From Chloroflexota bacterium (lineage in GTDB: Bacteria; Chloroflexota; Anaerolineae; UBA4142): a stretch of DNA of 16,575 nt. The stretch's first letter is position 1. Every line of letters begins with the position of its first letter. Where the stretch lies: contig JAMCRS010000052.1 in assembly GCA_023380675.1 (NCBI GenBank), forward strand, positions 1 to 16,575, in the 5' to 3' direction. The notes below the pieces were generated by a model, which saw only the letters and a program-made list of their open reading frames with translations, searched no databases and was not told where the DNA came from. The translations under genes were made by a program, and so were the position numbers. Of this stretch, positions 5,226-13,256 are shown in pieces.

Positions 5226-7934
5226 ATGAAACGCATCGACCATCGGATCGTTCTTGGACTGATCCTGCTCCTCGGGCTGGCGCTGCGGATGGTTCGGCTC
5301 GACCTGCAGCCGCTCTGGGCTGACGAAGGCTACAGCCTTTTTTTCGCGACCCGCGATTTCGTCACGATGCTCAATCGTACAGCGGTGGATATCCATCCAC
5401 CGCTATACTATGCGCTGCTCCAGCTTTGGATGGCGGCCGCCGGCAAGACCGAGCCAGCCGTGCGTCTCTTTTCGGTGCTCGTCGGGACCGCAGCCATCCC
5501 TGCGATCTACGTGTTGGGGCTCAAGTTGTCCGCACGCCGGCCGATTGCGCTTACAGCCGCATTTCTCCTCGCCGTCTCGCCCCTGGACGTTTACTACTCG
5601 CAAGAAGTCCGGATGTACGGGCTGGTCACTCTCCTCTGCCTGGTTTCGATCTACCTATTTGTCCAACTCCTCGAAATGCAGCCCGGCGCGCCGCGGACCG
5701 CGTTGGTTGCGTGCGGCTATATCGGGATCACGAGCGCCGCGTTGTACACCCAGTACTACGCTGCCTTCATACTCGCGGCCGAGATCGTGTGCTTCGGCAT
5801 CCTCGCGGTGAGACGGTCGCCGTTCGCAACGCGACAAGCCGTGTTACATTGGACGGCGGCATGGGCCGCGATCGTCGTGCTCTACGTTCCATGGCTCGCC
5901 TTCGCAGGCCAAAAGCTCTACACGTACGTTAGAAGCAAAGTCGCGATCGAGCAGTACTCGCGCCTCGATCCGGTGACTTTTATCGCCCAGCACCTGGCCG
6001 CCTTCTCGACCGGTCATTTGACTGACTGGTCTTGGCTCGCGTGGGGCAGCCTTCTCTTCGTGGCACTAGGTCTCGTGGGAGTTGCCGCGATCGCGCGGCA
6101 AGCACGTTCGATGCCGGCGCGGGAACTCGCTGGGGCTAGATCGCACAGTCTTCTGCTCCTGCTTTCGAGCTATCTCGGGATACCCCTCCTCTTCGGCTAC
6201 TTGATCAATCTCATCTACCCGTTCCATCCGCTCCATAACGAGCGGCTGCTCCTATTATCCGCGCCCGCATTTCTGATTCTCATCGCATTCGGATTGAACG
6301 AGGTGTGGGACCAGCATCCACGGATCGGACTGGCCGCGTTGGCGCTCATTACGGCCCTCGCCGCGGCCTGCCTGTATGATTTCTATACCGTCCCGCGATA
6401 TCCCGACGACGACTATCGTCCGCTCATCGCGCAAGTACAGTCGCTCGCACAGCCCGGCGATGTGTTCCTTGCCCCTTATCCCTGGCAGATCGGATACCTC
6501 GAGTCATACTATACCGGCGCTCCTCTGACGATCGTCGAGACGCCGAGCGACTCGTGGGTCAATCAGCCCGGAAAACTGCACGACGACCTCGACGGCCTAA
6601 TGGCAAAGCAACCACGCGTTTGGCTGCCGGCTCTTCAAACGCTCGGACGTGTGCTCGAAGACAAGATCGACGCCGACCTCGCTCCCCGTACGTTCACCAT
6701 TCTCGACACGTGGTTTGGAAACACGCGACTCGAGCTGTTTGAGCGCGCGGCTGATCCTCCCATTGCAGGGCGGCCGCTCGATTTTGATTATCTCGGCCGA
6801 ATGAGATCGGTCGCGGCAGGCCAAGATATCGTCCGGCTGCTAATCAAACCGGACCAGCGCACGAGCAGCAATCTCAAGGCCAGTTTCCGGCTTGTAGACG
6901 TGAACGGTAATCTCTGGGCCCAAGACGATCGGGACATCTCGCGCAGTGAACAGCGCATCGGCATTGCGATTCCCCTGGGTACGCCGCCGGGGACTTTTCA
7001 TTTGAAGCTTGCGGTGTACCGTGTTCTGGACGGAACCGCGCTCAAGCCTCGCGGCGACCCTAAGGATCCTGAGGTTACTCTGGCGGAGGTCCAAGTCATT
7101 GCGCCGGCGCAGCCAGATCTCGCTGCGATTCCGGGGCGCACGTTAGTCGACTTGGGAAGGGGGATGCGTATCGTAGGCATTCGGACGCCGCCCTTCGTCT
7201 CGCCAGGAGAGCCAGCGCCATTGGTGCTCTATTGGCAAGCCGCGAGCGCGATCGGTTCAGACGAGTCTGTCGTCCTTCAAATTCGCGACTCGAGCGGATC
7301 AGTCCACGGCGAAACGAGATCTGTGCCATCGCTCGGAATTTACCCGCCAACCAAATGGCTCCCCGGCCAAATCGTCAAAGACCCGCATTTGATCTCGGTA
7401 CGGGCGGACACACCGGACGGGAGCTACGGCTTGTTCGCGGGAATCGCTCAAGGGGTCACGACTAAGCCAATCTCGATGGCGCAGGTGGGATACGTGACGG
7501 TGCGCGGGCGGCCGCACTATTACGAGGCTCCGGCACCGGCCGCAGCCCTAGCCGCACAGTTTGGGAGTACAGCCAAGCTAATCGGCTACGACCTCTCAAA
7601 CGATAATCGTAACATCCGGCTGGTGCTCTATTGGCACGCGCTGGAGACGTCGAATACGTCTTACACCGTCTTCGTTCACGTTCTCGATTCGAGCCAAGTG
7701 ATCCGCGCTCAACAAGACCACGTGCCTGGGGACGGCGCATTTCCGACGACGAGCTGGGTAAAGGGCGAATACCTGGCCGATCTCTACCAATTGCAGATTC
7801 CGGCAGACGCGGCTCCAGGCGGTTATATTGTCGAGATCGGAATGTACGACGCCAAGACGGGCATCCGCCTACCCGTTCAGCCCGGCGGCGGCGACAGCGT
7901 CCTTCTTCCGACCTCAATAGCGGTTTCACCGTAA
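5226..7934 (+). CDS. Membrane glycosyltransferase, GT39/ArnT-like (GT-C fold), with C-terminal beta-sandwich domains
   Basis: Probably transfers a sugar from a polyprenyl-phosphate carrier to a protein, lipid or glycan on the outer face of the membrane. The 902-residue protein starts with a membrane helix, then the GT-C acidic motif ADEGYS (Asp33, Glu34) in the first external loop, HPPLYY (57-62) and SQEVRMY (125-131). About ten further hydrophobic segments run to about residue 385. The remaining 500 residues are extracellular. They include two similar beta-rich stretches, each with a VLYW motif (near 675 and 800), of a kind often fused to such enzymes in Chloroflexota. The ATG at 5226 gives a normal N-terminus but has no visible Shine-Dalgarno and follows a terminator. 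The family call is firm; the substrate is unknown. Confidence 0.87.
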   Translation: MKRIDHRIVLGLILLLGLALRMVRLDLQPLWADEGYSLFFATRDFVTMLNRTAVDIHPPLYYALLQLWMAAAGKTEPAVRLFSVLVGTAAIPAIYVLGLKLSARRPIALTAAFLLAVSPLDVYYSQEVRMYGLVTLLCLVSIYLFVQLLEMQPGAPRTALVACGYIGITSAALYTQYYAAFILAAEIVCFGILAVRRSPFATRQAVLHWTAAWAAIVVLYVPWLAFAGQKLYTYVRSKVAIEQYSRLDPVTFIAQHLAAFSTGHLTDWSWLAWGSLLFVALGLVGVAAIARQARSMPARELAGARSHSLLLLLSSYLGIPLLFGYLINLIYPFHPLHNERLLLLSAPAFLILIAFGLNEVWDQHPRIGLAALALITALAAACLYDFYTVPRYPDDDYRPLIAQVQSLAQPGDVFLAPYPWQIGYLESYYTGAPLTIVETPSDSWVNQPGKLHDDLDGLMAKQPRVWLPALQTLGRVLEDKIDADLAPRTFTILDTWFGNTRLELFERAADPPIAGRPLDFDYLGRMRSVAAGQDIVRLLIKPDQRTSSNLKASFRLVDVNGNLWAQDDRDISRSEQRIGIAIPLGTPPGTFHLKLAVYRVLDGTALKPRGDPKDPEVTLAEVQVIAPAQPDLAAIPGRTLVDLGRGMRIVGIRTPPFVSPGEPAPLVLYWQAASAIGSDESVVLQIRDSSGSVHGETRSVPSLGIYPPTKWLPGQIVKDPHLISVRADTPDGSYGLFAGIAQGVTTKPISMAQVGYVTVRGRPHYYEAPAPAAALAAQFGSTAKLIGYDLSNDNRNIRLVLYWHALETSNTSYTVFVHVLDSSQVIRAQQDHVPGDGAFPTTSWVKGEYLADLYQLQIPADAAPGGYIVEIGMYDAKTGIRLPVQPGGGDSVLLPTSIAVSP

Positions 7935-7949
7935 GTACGAGCCACTCCT

Positions 7950-8060
7950 CTACAATGCCTGCACGACCGCGGCAATTCCTTGACCGCCACCTATACACAT
8001 GCTCGCCACGCCACATTGTTTATTTCGCCGATATGCGGTAGTCAAGTTGCGACCCTTATA
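7950..8060 (-). pseudogene. Thiolase (acetyl-CoA acetyltransferase) C-terminal remnant
   Basis: The minus strand encodes CGVASMCIGGGQGIAAVV followed by Q-A-L and a TAG stop at 7952-7950. It contains a complete match to the thiolase active-site signature around the catalytic Cys (G-V-A-S-M-C-I-G-G-G-Q-G-I-A). About ten residues before it (LTTAYRRNKQ) also look thiolase-like. Further upstream the similarity fades, and an in-frame TAA occurs near 8100, so about 30 of the usual 390-odd residues remain. It lies between the glycosyltransferase stop and the glnA terminator. The simplest reading is the 3' end of a thiolase gene lost by deletion or left behind by a rearrangement. It is too short to be functional. 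Confidence 0.8.
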
Positions 8061-8130
8061 GACAACAGGCAATTCCACCTGCTTTTCAAAGGGAGCGGAT
8101 TATTCTCCGATGATCTTCACTTCCCATAAT

Positions 8131-8165
8131 AACGAACAGACCCGAAGCAACGTGCTTCGGGTCTG
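8131..8165 (-). terminator. Strong terminator after glnA
   Basis: A perfect 13-bp stem (8137-8149 with 8153-8165) with a 3-nt loop lies six bases beyond the glnA stop. On the minus strand it is followed by TTCGTTATTAT, a moderately T-rich run. Nothing T-rich follows on the plus strand, so it serves glnA. Confidence 0.85.
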
Positions 8166-8171
8166 GCACGG

Positions 8172-9509
8172 TTAGACGACTTCAAAATACCGGTTCCACT
8201 CCCACTGGCTGACCTGGAGACGATACTCATCCCATTCACGGCGCTTGGCGCGAACGAACGCCTTGTAACCGTGCTCCCCAAGCGCGTTGCGCACGATTGG
8301 GTCTTTGTCCAGCTCGTCCAACGCTTCGTCGAGCGAGCCGGGGAGTACGCCGATGCTGCGCTCGCGCAGCGCATCTTCGGTCAGCTCGTACGCGCTTTCT
8401 TCAATAGGAGCGGGTGCCTGCGCGTTGTGCTCGACGCCGTCCAGCCCGGCTGCAAGCATGACGGCCAGCATGAGATAGGGATTGGTGCTACCGTCGGGGC
8501 AGCGCAACTCCATCCGCGTCGACGTTTCGCGTCCGGCGGAATAGCGCGGGATCCGAATCAACGCCGATCGGTTGATCTGTCCCCAGCAGATATAGCACGG
8601 CGCTTCGTACCCCGGCACGAGGCGTTTGTACGAGTTCACCGTCGGAGCGACGACGGCAGCCAATGCCCGCGCGTGCTGCAACTGCCCGGCCAAAAAGCTG
8701 TACGCCAGCGGCGAGAGATGGTAGGCGTCCTTGGCATCGTAAAAGAGATTCGTCCCGCCGTTCAGGCTGAAGAGACTCTGGTGCGTGTGCATGCCGCTGC
8801 CGTTGATGCCGGCGACCGGCTTGGGCATGAACGTAGCATACAAGTCGTGCGCCTGAGCGATCGCCTTCACGGTGTATTTGAACGTCATGAGTGCATCGGC
8901 GCTGCTCAACGCGTCCGCATACCGAAAATTGATCTCGTGCTGGCCGGTCGCGACCTCGTGATGACCGCGCTCGACCTCGATCCCCAGCGCTTCCAGAGCC
9001 AGGATGATGTCCTGACGGACCTCCGAGGCGAGATCGCGAGGCGAGAAATCAAAATACCCTGCAACGTCGTGGGGGACCGGACGGGTGTTCTCGTCTTTGC
9101 GGAACAAAAAGAATTCGGGCTCGGAGCTCGTCGTATATCGAAAACCGAGCGCCTGCGCCCGCTCGACCACGCGGCGGAGAATGCCGCGCGGGTCGCCTTC
9201 GAACGGCCGCCCGTCAGGTGTAAAGGCGTCGCAGATAATTCGAGCGAGCAAATGATCTCCCTCCGTCCACGGGAGAACACGATACGTGTCCGGGTCGGGC
9301 ATCATGAACATGTCGCTCTCGTAAATCCGCGTAAATCCCTGGATCGACGATCCATCGAACCAAATACCGTGTTCGAGCGCCTCGCCCAGTTTCGCCACCG
9401 GGATCGTGATGTTCTTGATCGCCCCAACCACGTCGGTTAATTGCAGGCTGACGAATTGGACCCGGTCCGCCTGCGCCCGCTCGATCAGCTCGTGTTTACC
9501 GTCACTCAT
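8172..9509 (-). CDS. glnA: Glutamine synthetase, type I alpha
   Basis: Makes glutamine from glutamate, ammonia and ATP, the central ammonia-assimilation step in the cytoplasm. The 445-residue protein matches the GSI-alpha length (Bacillus enzyme 444). Key motifs are FDGSS (51-55), metal-ligand region SSEPEFF (Glu130, Glu132), GHHEVATGQHE (Glu185, Glu192), the ATP-binding pattern from Lys230 to Ser245 with His241, and the GYEAP flap (Glu302). Arg61 corresponds to the Arg62 needed for feedback inhibition in Bacillus GSI-alpha. The adenylylation-site Tyr region of GSI-beta is not seen, so control by adenylylation is unlikely. The ATG at 9509 has GGGAGG eight bases upstream. It lies 37 bases downstream of an EamA transporter gene and probably shares its transcript. 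No GlnR or PII gene is nearby. Confidence 0.96.
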   Translation of the reverse strand: MSDGKHELIERAQADRVQFVSLQLTDVVGAIKNITIPVAKLGEALEHGIWFDGSSIQGFTRIYESDMFMMPDPDTYRVLPWTEGDHLLARIICDAFTPDGRPFEGDPRGILRRVVERAQALGFRYTTSSEPEFFLFRKDENTRPVPHDVAGYFDFSPRDLASEVRQDIILALEALGIEVERGHHEVATGQHEINFRYADALSSADALMTFKYTVKAIAQAHDLYATFMPKPVAGINGSGMHTHQSLFSLNGGTNLFYDAKDAYHLSPLAYSFLAGQLQHARALAAVVAPTVNSYKRLVPGYEAPCYICWGQINRSALIRIPRYSAGRETSTRMELRCPDGSTNPYLMLAVMLAAGLDGVEHNAQAPAPIEESAYELTEDALRERSIGVLPGSLDEALDELDKDPIVRNALGEHGYKAFVRAKRREWDEYRLQVSQWEWNRYFEVV

Positions 9510-9546
9510 CGGTTACGCCTCCCATGATTCGCAGAGTTTGACTTGC

Positions 9547-10413
9547 CTATTTCGCGAGCGCGACGAGCGCCAGACCCACAACCATCGTCGCGGCCGCCAG
9601 TACACGCACGAGACCGAAACGCTCCTTGAGCAGGAGCCATCCGAACAGAGCGCCGATGACGACACTCGTTCCGCGGACCGCGCCCACGTAGCTCGCCGAA
9701 GTCATGGCAAGCCCGACGAGGGCCAGGACGTAGCTGCCGACCGTCGCCACGCTGCCGACGAGGATGCGGCGCCAATTGGTCCGCAGCTCGAACAGCGTGC
9801 TGGCTCGATTCGCGCGCGACCAGGCCACCGGCGCATAACCCACCGCGATCCCGACGTACACCCAAACGTTGTAGACGAGCGGAGTACTGTACCCGACTCC
9901 GATCTTGTCCAACGTCGTATATACCGCGACGGTGACCGCGGCCAAGATCGCCCACTGCGCCGGGCGATGCGACAGGGCGCTGAGCGGCTGCCAAACCTCG
10001 GCCAGGCTGGGGATGCTCGCAAAGTATATCCCGACCATGAGAAGCGCGATGCCGGCGTACCCCAGCCAAGGCAGGCGCTCACCCAGGAATACGGCACTGA
10101 ACAGCGCGATGAGCAACGGAGGGGAGCCGCGAGCGATCGGATACACCTGTGAGAGATCGCCGGCGGCATAACCGCGAGTGATCAGCGCGAGGTAGGCGAT
10201 CTCCGCGACGATGCTTACTGCGACCAAAAGCCAGATCTCGCGCGGAATGCCCAACCAGGCCTGGGCCACCATCCAGCCGCCATACCAGACGGCGCCCACG
10301 GCGACGCCCCACCACATGAGCGCGGCCGAATCGCGAGCATCCTTGGCGAGCAAATTCCAGAACGCATGCAGCACCGCTGCGACGAGGACAATAACAAGAG
10401 CCCCGAATGGCAT
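9547..10413 (-). CDS. EamA/DMT-superfamily transporter
   Basis: Inner-membrane exporter or importer of small metabolites, of unknown specificity. The 288-residue protein starts MPFGALVIVL and has about ten hydrophobic helices arranged as two EamA repeats. Typical family landmarks include HAFWNLLAK (16-24), PIARGSPPLL near the end of the first repeat with GERLPWLGYAG after it, and VRGTSVVIGALFGWLLLKER in the second. The frame is open far upstream, but the ATG at 10413 is chosen because the membrane helix and homology begin there; the Shine-Dalgarno is weak (GGCGG). It sits directly before glnA on the same strand, hinting at a nitrogenous or amino-acid-like substrate, but that is a guess from position only. 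Confidence 0.88.
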   Translation of the reverse strand: MPFGALVIVLVAAVLHAFWNLLAKDARDSAALMWWGVAVGAVWYGGWMVAQAWLGIPREIWLLVAVSIVAEIAYLALITRGYAAGDLSQVYPIARGSPPLLIALFSAVFLGERLPWLGYAGIALLMVGIYFASIPSLAEVWQPLSALSHRPAQWAILAAVTVAVYTTLDKIGVGYSTPLVYNVWVYVGIAVGYAPVAWSRANRASTLFELRTNWRRILVGSVATVGSYVLALVGLAMTSASYVGAVRGTSVVIGALFGWLLLKERFGLVRVLAAATMVVGLALVALAK

Positions 10414-10478
10414 ACTGACCGCCGGATGTCTTTGATATCCAGCCGCGCTGCCCGAATGGACGCCGGCTGGCCTTGCAG

Positions 10479-10837
10479 CTATGAAGACTCGAGCGGCACC
10501 GCGAAGAGCTCTACGCGGTCTTCGTCCGGGCTCATGTGCATGCGAAGAAATCGTGCGCGCGCGTTCGCCGAACGCTTGTCTCGATAGGCATCGAGCAGCA
10601 CCGGTACGGCGCGCTCTGACTTGACGACGACCCAAAGCCGTCGCGACTTGTGCGTGTTGCGTTCATCCCGTGCGCATCGGCGGCGCGCTCTAGTTCCGTG
10701 AGCCAGTTGCGCTTTAGGTCCGGCGCATTCACGGCCGGGTCTCCGGCCTGCTTGATCCACGCCAGAAGGAGACTCACGTCTACTCTGTATCCGATCGCAC
10801 GACCGATCTCATTCGGCCGAGATAATGGCTTGGCCAC
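10479..10837 (-). pseudogene. Frameshifted small gene of unknown function
   Basis: Two overlapping frames together give one plausible protein of about 118 residues. The first part starts at GTG 10837 and reads IGYRVDVSLLLAWIKQAG and on to LERAADAHGMNAT. The second continues one frame back as KSRRLWVVVKSERAVPVL and ends in VELFAVPLESS at 10479. The switch lies near 10640-10660 and is explained by one missing base. The first frame alone runs into a serine- and arginine-rich stretch typical of out-of-frame reading. The start is 12 bases after the stop of the upstream Vps62-like gene, so they were probably one operon. No family was recognised. A sequencing or assembly error cannot be excluded. 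Confidence 0.55.
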
Positions 10838-10849
10838 GACCCTCTATTC

Positions 10850-11545
10850 CTAGACGCGTCCCAGCCACCAAGCGACGCGCGCCGGAATCCATTCATGGAG
10901 TATCTCCCACGGCACGAGCATCTCACGCGTGATCGGCAGCCTCTTTGTGAATTTCCAAGAGGGAGCAAAAGCGCGCTGACGAAGATAGGACGCCACGCGA
11001 TCATCATTCTCCGGCGACTTGTGGAGTCGCCCGCGAAAGAGCTCGGTTTCGTGCACGCCTCCCTTGCCCGCGTTCGGCCCCGCCTCCTGCTCGCCCCATT
11101 CCCTGATCTCCTCAAAGGGACCCACCGAACCGGCCATCGCGTGCTTGCCGGGCTGCGCATACAGAACCGGATGCGTGCCCTCCAATGCCACATTTTCCGC
11201 CTGACCGTACATCCCGTGCCAGCTCGCTTCGACCGCGGCGATAGCGCCTCTGCTATCGACAAATGTCCAGGCGTGTTCGAGTTCGTACAAATGACCGATG
11301 TCCCAATCCCACCACAAGGCGTATTCCACCGCCTGACACGCCGGGTATCCTAAGTCGCTCCAACCGACCCGCCGGTGCGGCACAAAAGAAGGTGACATTC
11401 CCTCCTGGTCGAACACCGTATACCCCACGACCGACACCGAAAATGGCTCGCGTTCGTCCAGCAGTAGTATTGGAGCGTATCGAGCCGCGAGTTCGAGTTC
11501 CCTTCCCTCTCCTATCCTCCGGGGAACGCTAGACGCCGTGAACAA
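10850..11545 (-). CDS. Uncharacterised protein, possibly Vps62/DUF946-like
   Basis: A 231-residue protein without signal peptide or membrane helices. Its strongest features are ALWWDWDIGHLYELEHAW (76-93), VEASWHGMY (105-113) and HPVLYAQPGKHA (125-136). The aromatic, His- and Asp-rich layout, with a late H-P-V-x-Y...G-x-H-A motif, recalls Vps62/DUF946 proteins, but this is a weak resemblance from memory. The conserved His and acidic residues could bind metal. The start is TTG at 11545, supported by AGGAG eight bases upstream; homology-like sequence begins near residue 18. It heads a run with the frameshifted small gene, EamA and glnA. The reading frame is confident; the function is not known. 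Confidence 0.75.
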   Translation of the reverse strand: MFTASSVPRRIGEGRELELAARYAPILLLDEREPFSVSVVGYTVFDQEGMSPSFVPHRRVGWSDLGYPACQAVEYALWWDWDIGHLYELEHAWTFVDSRGAIAAVEASWHGMYGQAENVALEGTHPVLYAQPGKHAMAGSVGPFEEIREWGEQEAGPNAGKGGVHETELFRGRLHKSPENDDRVASYLRQRAFAPSWKFTKRLPITREMLVPWEILHEWIPARVAWWLGRV

Positions 11546-11631
11546 AGCGAAATCTCCTACGCACGGTGTTCGGTCCTAGTCTGATTCCATCTACAGACAT
11601 ATGCAGCAAACCATAGAGACATGCCTACGCG

Positions 11632-11662
11632 AAAAGATTGGACGAGCGCGGGTCGTCCAATC
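11632..11662 (-). terminator. Terminator after the methyltransferase gene
   Basis: A perfect 10-bp stem (11636-11645 with 11653-11662) with a 7-nt loop is followed on the minus strand by TTTTC. It lies 22 bases after the methyltransferase stop and divides the two minus-strand gene runs. Confidence 0.8.
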
Positions 11663-11684
11663 CGAATCGTCCATCCGATCGAGA

Positions 11685-12743
11685 CTATGATTTTTCATTC
11701 TTTGCCGGCGGCTTGTCTATGCGCCGCGCGCTAACGAGACCCCAATCGTCCTTATGGGCCACGACTTCTGAGAAACCAGCGGTCTCCAACATTCCCCGGT
11801 ACTCCACGAAGGTGTAGGTGTCTCCCTCGGGGCTGAACAACAAGAGGTCGATCCCTGCCATCGGCACCTGACCTGGCCCCCGGTGGTCTTCGTCGGCGAT
11901 CGGTGCCCAGATGACGACCCGGCCGTTGGGCACCAGAGCCTCGAAGGCCCTGCGCAGCATTCCGATGTTCTGTTCTGGACTCAGATAGTCGGTGATGTTG
12001 CCGACCAGGACCAAATCGAACGAGTCCGGTCTCAGGTCAAGGTCTAAGCCGTCGCCAGCCTGAAGCGTAACCTGAGACACGACCCCGATCGCTTCTGCCA
12101 ATTGTTTCACGTACGGGAGCACCATGGGGCGATCGATCATGGTCAGCCGCACGATCGGATAGCGCTTGGCCAACGCAAACGAAAGCAGCCCGGAGCCGCA
12201 TGCGATATCCAGAACGCGGAGCGTCTTGAGGCCGTCACCGGAGACGCTCAGCTTGTCCCAAAACGCTTCGGCGTCCTCAATCTGCCGCTCCCAGTCCGCC
12301 AGACCTGCCGCGGCCGCTCCAGCCCAGGTCGGTTCAGATGAATCGCTGAATGCCGCCGGCAAAAGCGGCTTGCCGGTTCGCAGGATCTTGGCCAATTGGC
12401 CGCGCGCATCCCACGCGTAATCGCCGAGCATTGCGTCGCCGTAGTAGGACGGTTTCCCCTTGACCAGAAATGACTCTGCCGTCGCCGACAGCCGGTACTC
12501 GGTGTGTTGTTTTGTCAACAGACCCATGAAACAGAGAGCGTCCAGCAGAATGCGCGTGCCACGTTCGTTGGTCCCGCCGATGCGCGAGAGGGCCGGGACG
12601 GTCCGATGTCCCTCGGCGATTCGGGTGAACACTTCCAACTCGACCGCCGCCTTGAGCGCCGTCGACTTGACCAGTCCAAAACTGATCTCATCCAGTACGT
12701 CCCGGTTCGCGTATTCGTCGACGCGCGTTGCACGACGGGCCAT
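11685..12743 (-). CDS. SAM-dependent methyltransferase, small-molecule O-methyltransferase type
   Basis: A class I methyltransferase of 352 residues. The N-terminal part (about 15-95) looks like the winged-helix dimerisation domain of plant-type and polyketide O-methyltransferases (LKAAVELEVFTRI, then a GTNERGTRILLDAL segment and YRLSATAESFL). The catalytic domain starts with motif I VLDIACGSG (177-185), followed by the acidic loop TMIDRP and motif LVLVGNITDYL. The C-terminal DWGLVSARRI strand completes the fold. The ATG at 12743 has GGAG nine bases upstream. It is last in the DinB-to-methyltransferase run, 43 bases after the ferritin-like gene, and ends at a terminator. The substrate cannot be inferred; bacteriochlorophyll and polyketide methylases share this layout. 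Confidence 0.85.
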   Translation of the reverse strand: MARRATRVDEYANRDVLDEISFGLVKSTALKAAVELEVFTRIAEGHRTVPALSRIGGTNERGTRILLDALCFMGLLTKQHTEYRLSATAESFLVKGKPSYYGDAMLGDYAWDARGQLAKILRTGKPLLPAAFSDSSEPTWAGAAAAGLADWERQIEDAEAFWDKLSVSGDGLKTLRVLDIACGSGLLSFALAKRYPIVRLTMIDRPMVLPYVKQLAEAIGVVSQVTLQAGDGLDLDLRPDSFDLVLVGNITDYLSPEQNIGMLRRAFEALVPNGRVVIWAPIADEDHRGPGQVPMAGIDLLLFSPEGDTYTFVEYRGMLETAGFSEVVAHKDDWGLVSARRIDKPPAKNEKS

Positions 12744-12786
12744 AATGTGACTCCAATCTACACCCTTCCGAACCGCGCCGGCAGCG

Positions 12787-13221
12787 TCAGGGCTGCCAGC
12801 CGCGCAGCATTCTTTCCAGGCTGCGCATGTGCTCGGTCTCCTCAGCGAGGAGCGCTTCCAACTGCAGCTTGATCCCGATTTCCCCGACGCTTTCAGCCTG
12901 CTTGGCGCGCTCGCGATACTCGAGGATCGCCTCGCGCTCGAGATCGAGATCGTGTTCCAACATTTGCTTCAGCTCGCGTACCTCGCTGAACTTGGGCGCG
13001 GCCATCTTGGGCACTCCGCCCAGATTCACGATCTGATCGCTCAAGAAGGCCGCGTGCTTCAACTCATCCTGCGCCTCCTGACGCAGGAGCGGAGCGAGGG
13101 TCAACGCACGCAGGCCGAGCACCATCGACGATTGATAGAGATACTGCAGCACGGCCTTGAGCTCGCGGTCCAGATCGCTCTGCAGGCCGTCGAGAAGCTT
13201 TTGAGTCTTACGGTCGGCCAT
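12787..13221 (-). CDS. Ferritin-like / bacterioferritin-type di-iron protein
   Basis: A four-helix ferritin-like protein of 144 residues, likely storing iron or protecting against oxidants. Ligand-like residues appear in each helix: Glu20, the pair Glu53-x-x-His56, Glu97 (or Glu95/Glu101), and Glu128-x-x-His131, matching the E, ExxH, E, ExxH pattern of a ferroxidase site. In E. coli bacterioferritin the heme ligand Met52 sits in EMKH; here the motif is ELKH, so the heme-binding Met is absent and a heme-free protein is expected. The protein is a little shorter than Bfr (about 158). The ATG at 13221 is chosen over upstream in-frame starts because GAGGAG lies seven bases before it. It follows the broken oxidoreductase by 35 bases. 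Confidence 0.87.
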   Translation of the reverse strand: MADRKTQKLLDGLQSDLDRELKAVLQYLYQSSMVLGLRALTLAPLLRQEAQDELKHAAFLSDQIVNLGGVPKMAAPKFSEVRELKQMLEHDLDLEREAILEYRERAKQAESVGEIGIKLQLEALLAEETEHMRSLERMLRGWQP

Positions 13222-13256
13222 AGTCACTCTCCTCGAATTGCGAGTCGCGTCGCGGC

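Noticed and set aside
10439..10470. 7-bp stem with 18-nt loop before the EamA gene
   Set aside because: The long loop and lack of a T-run make a terminator or riboswitch unconvincing.
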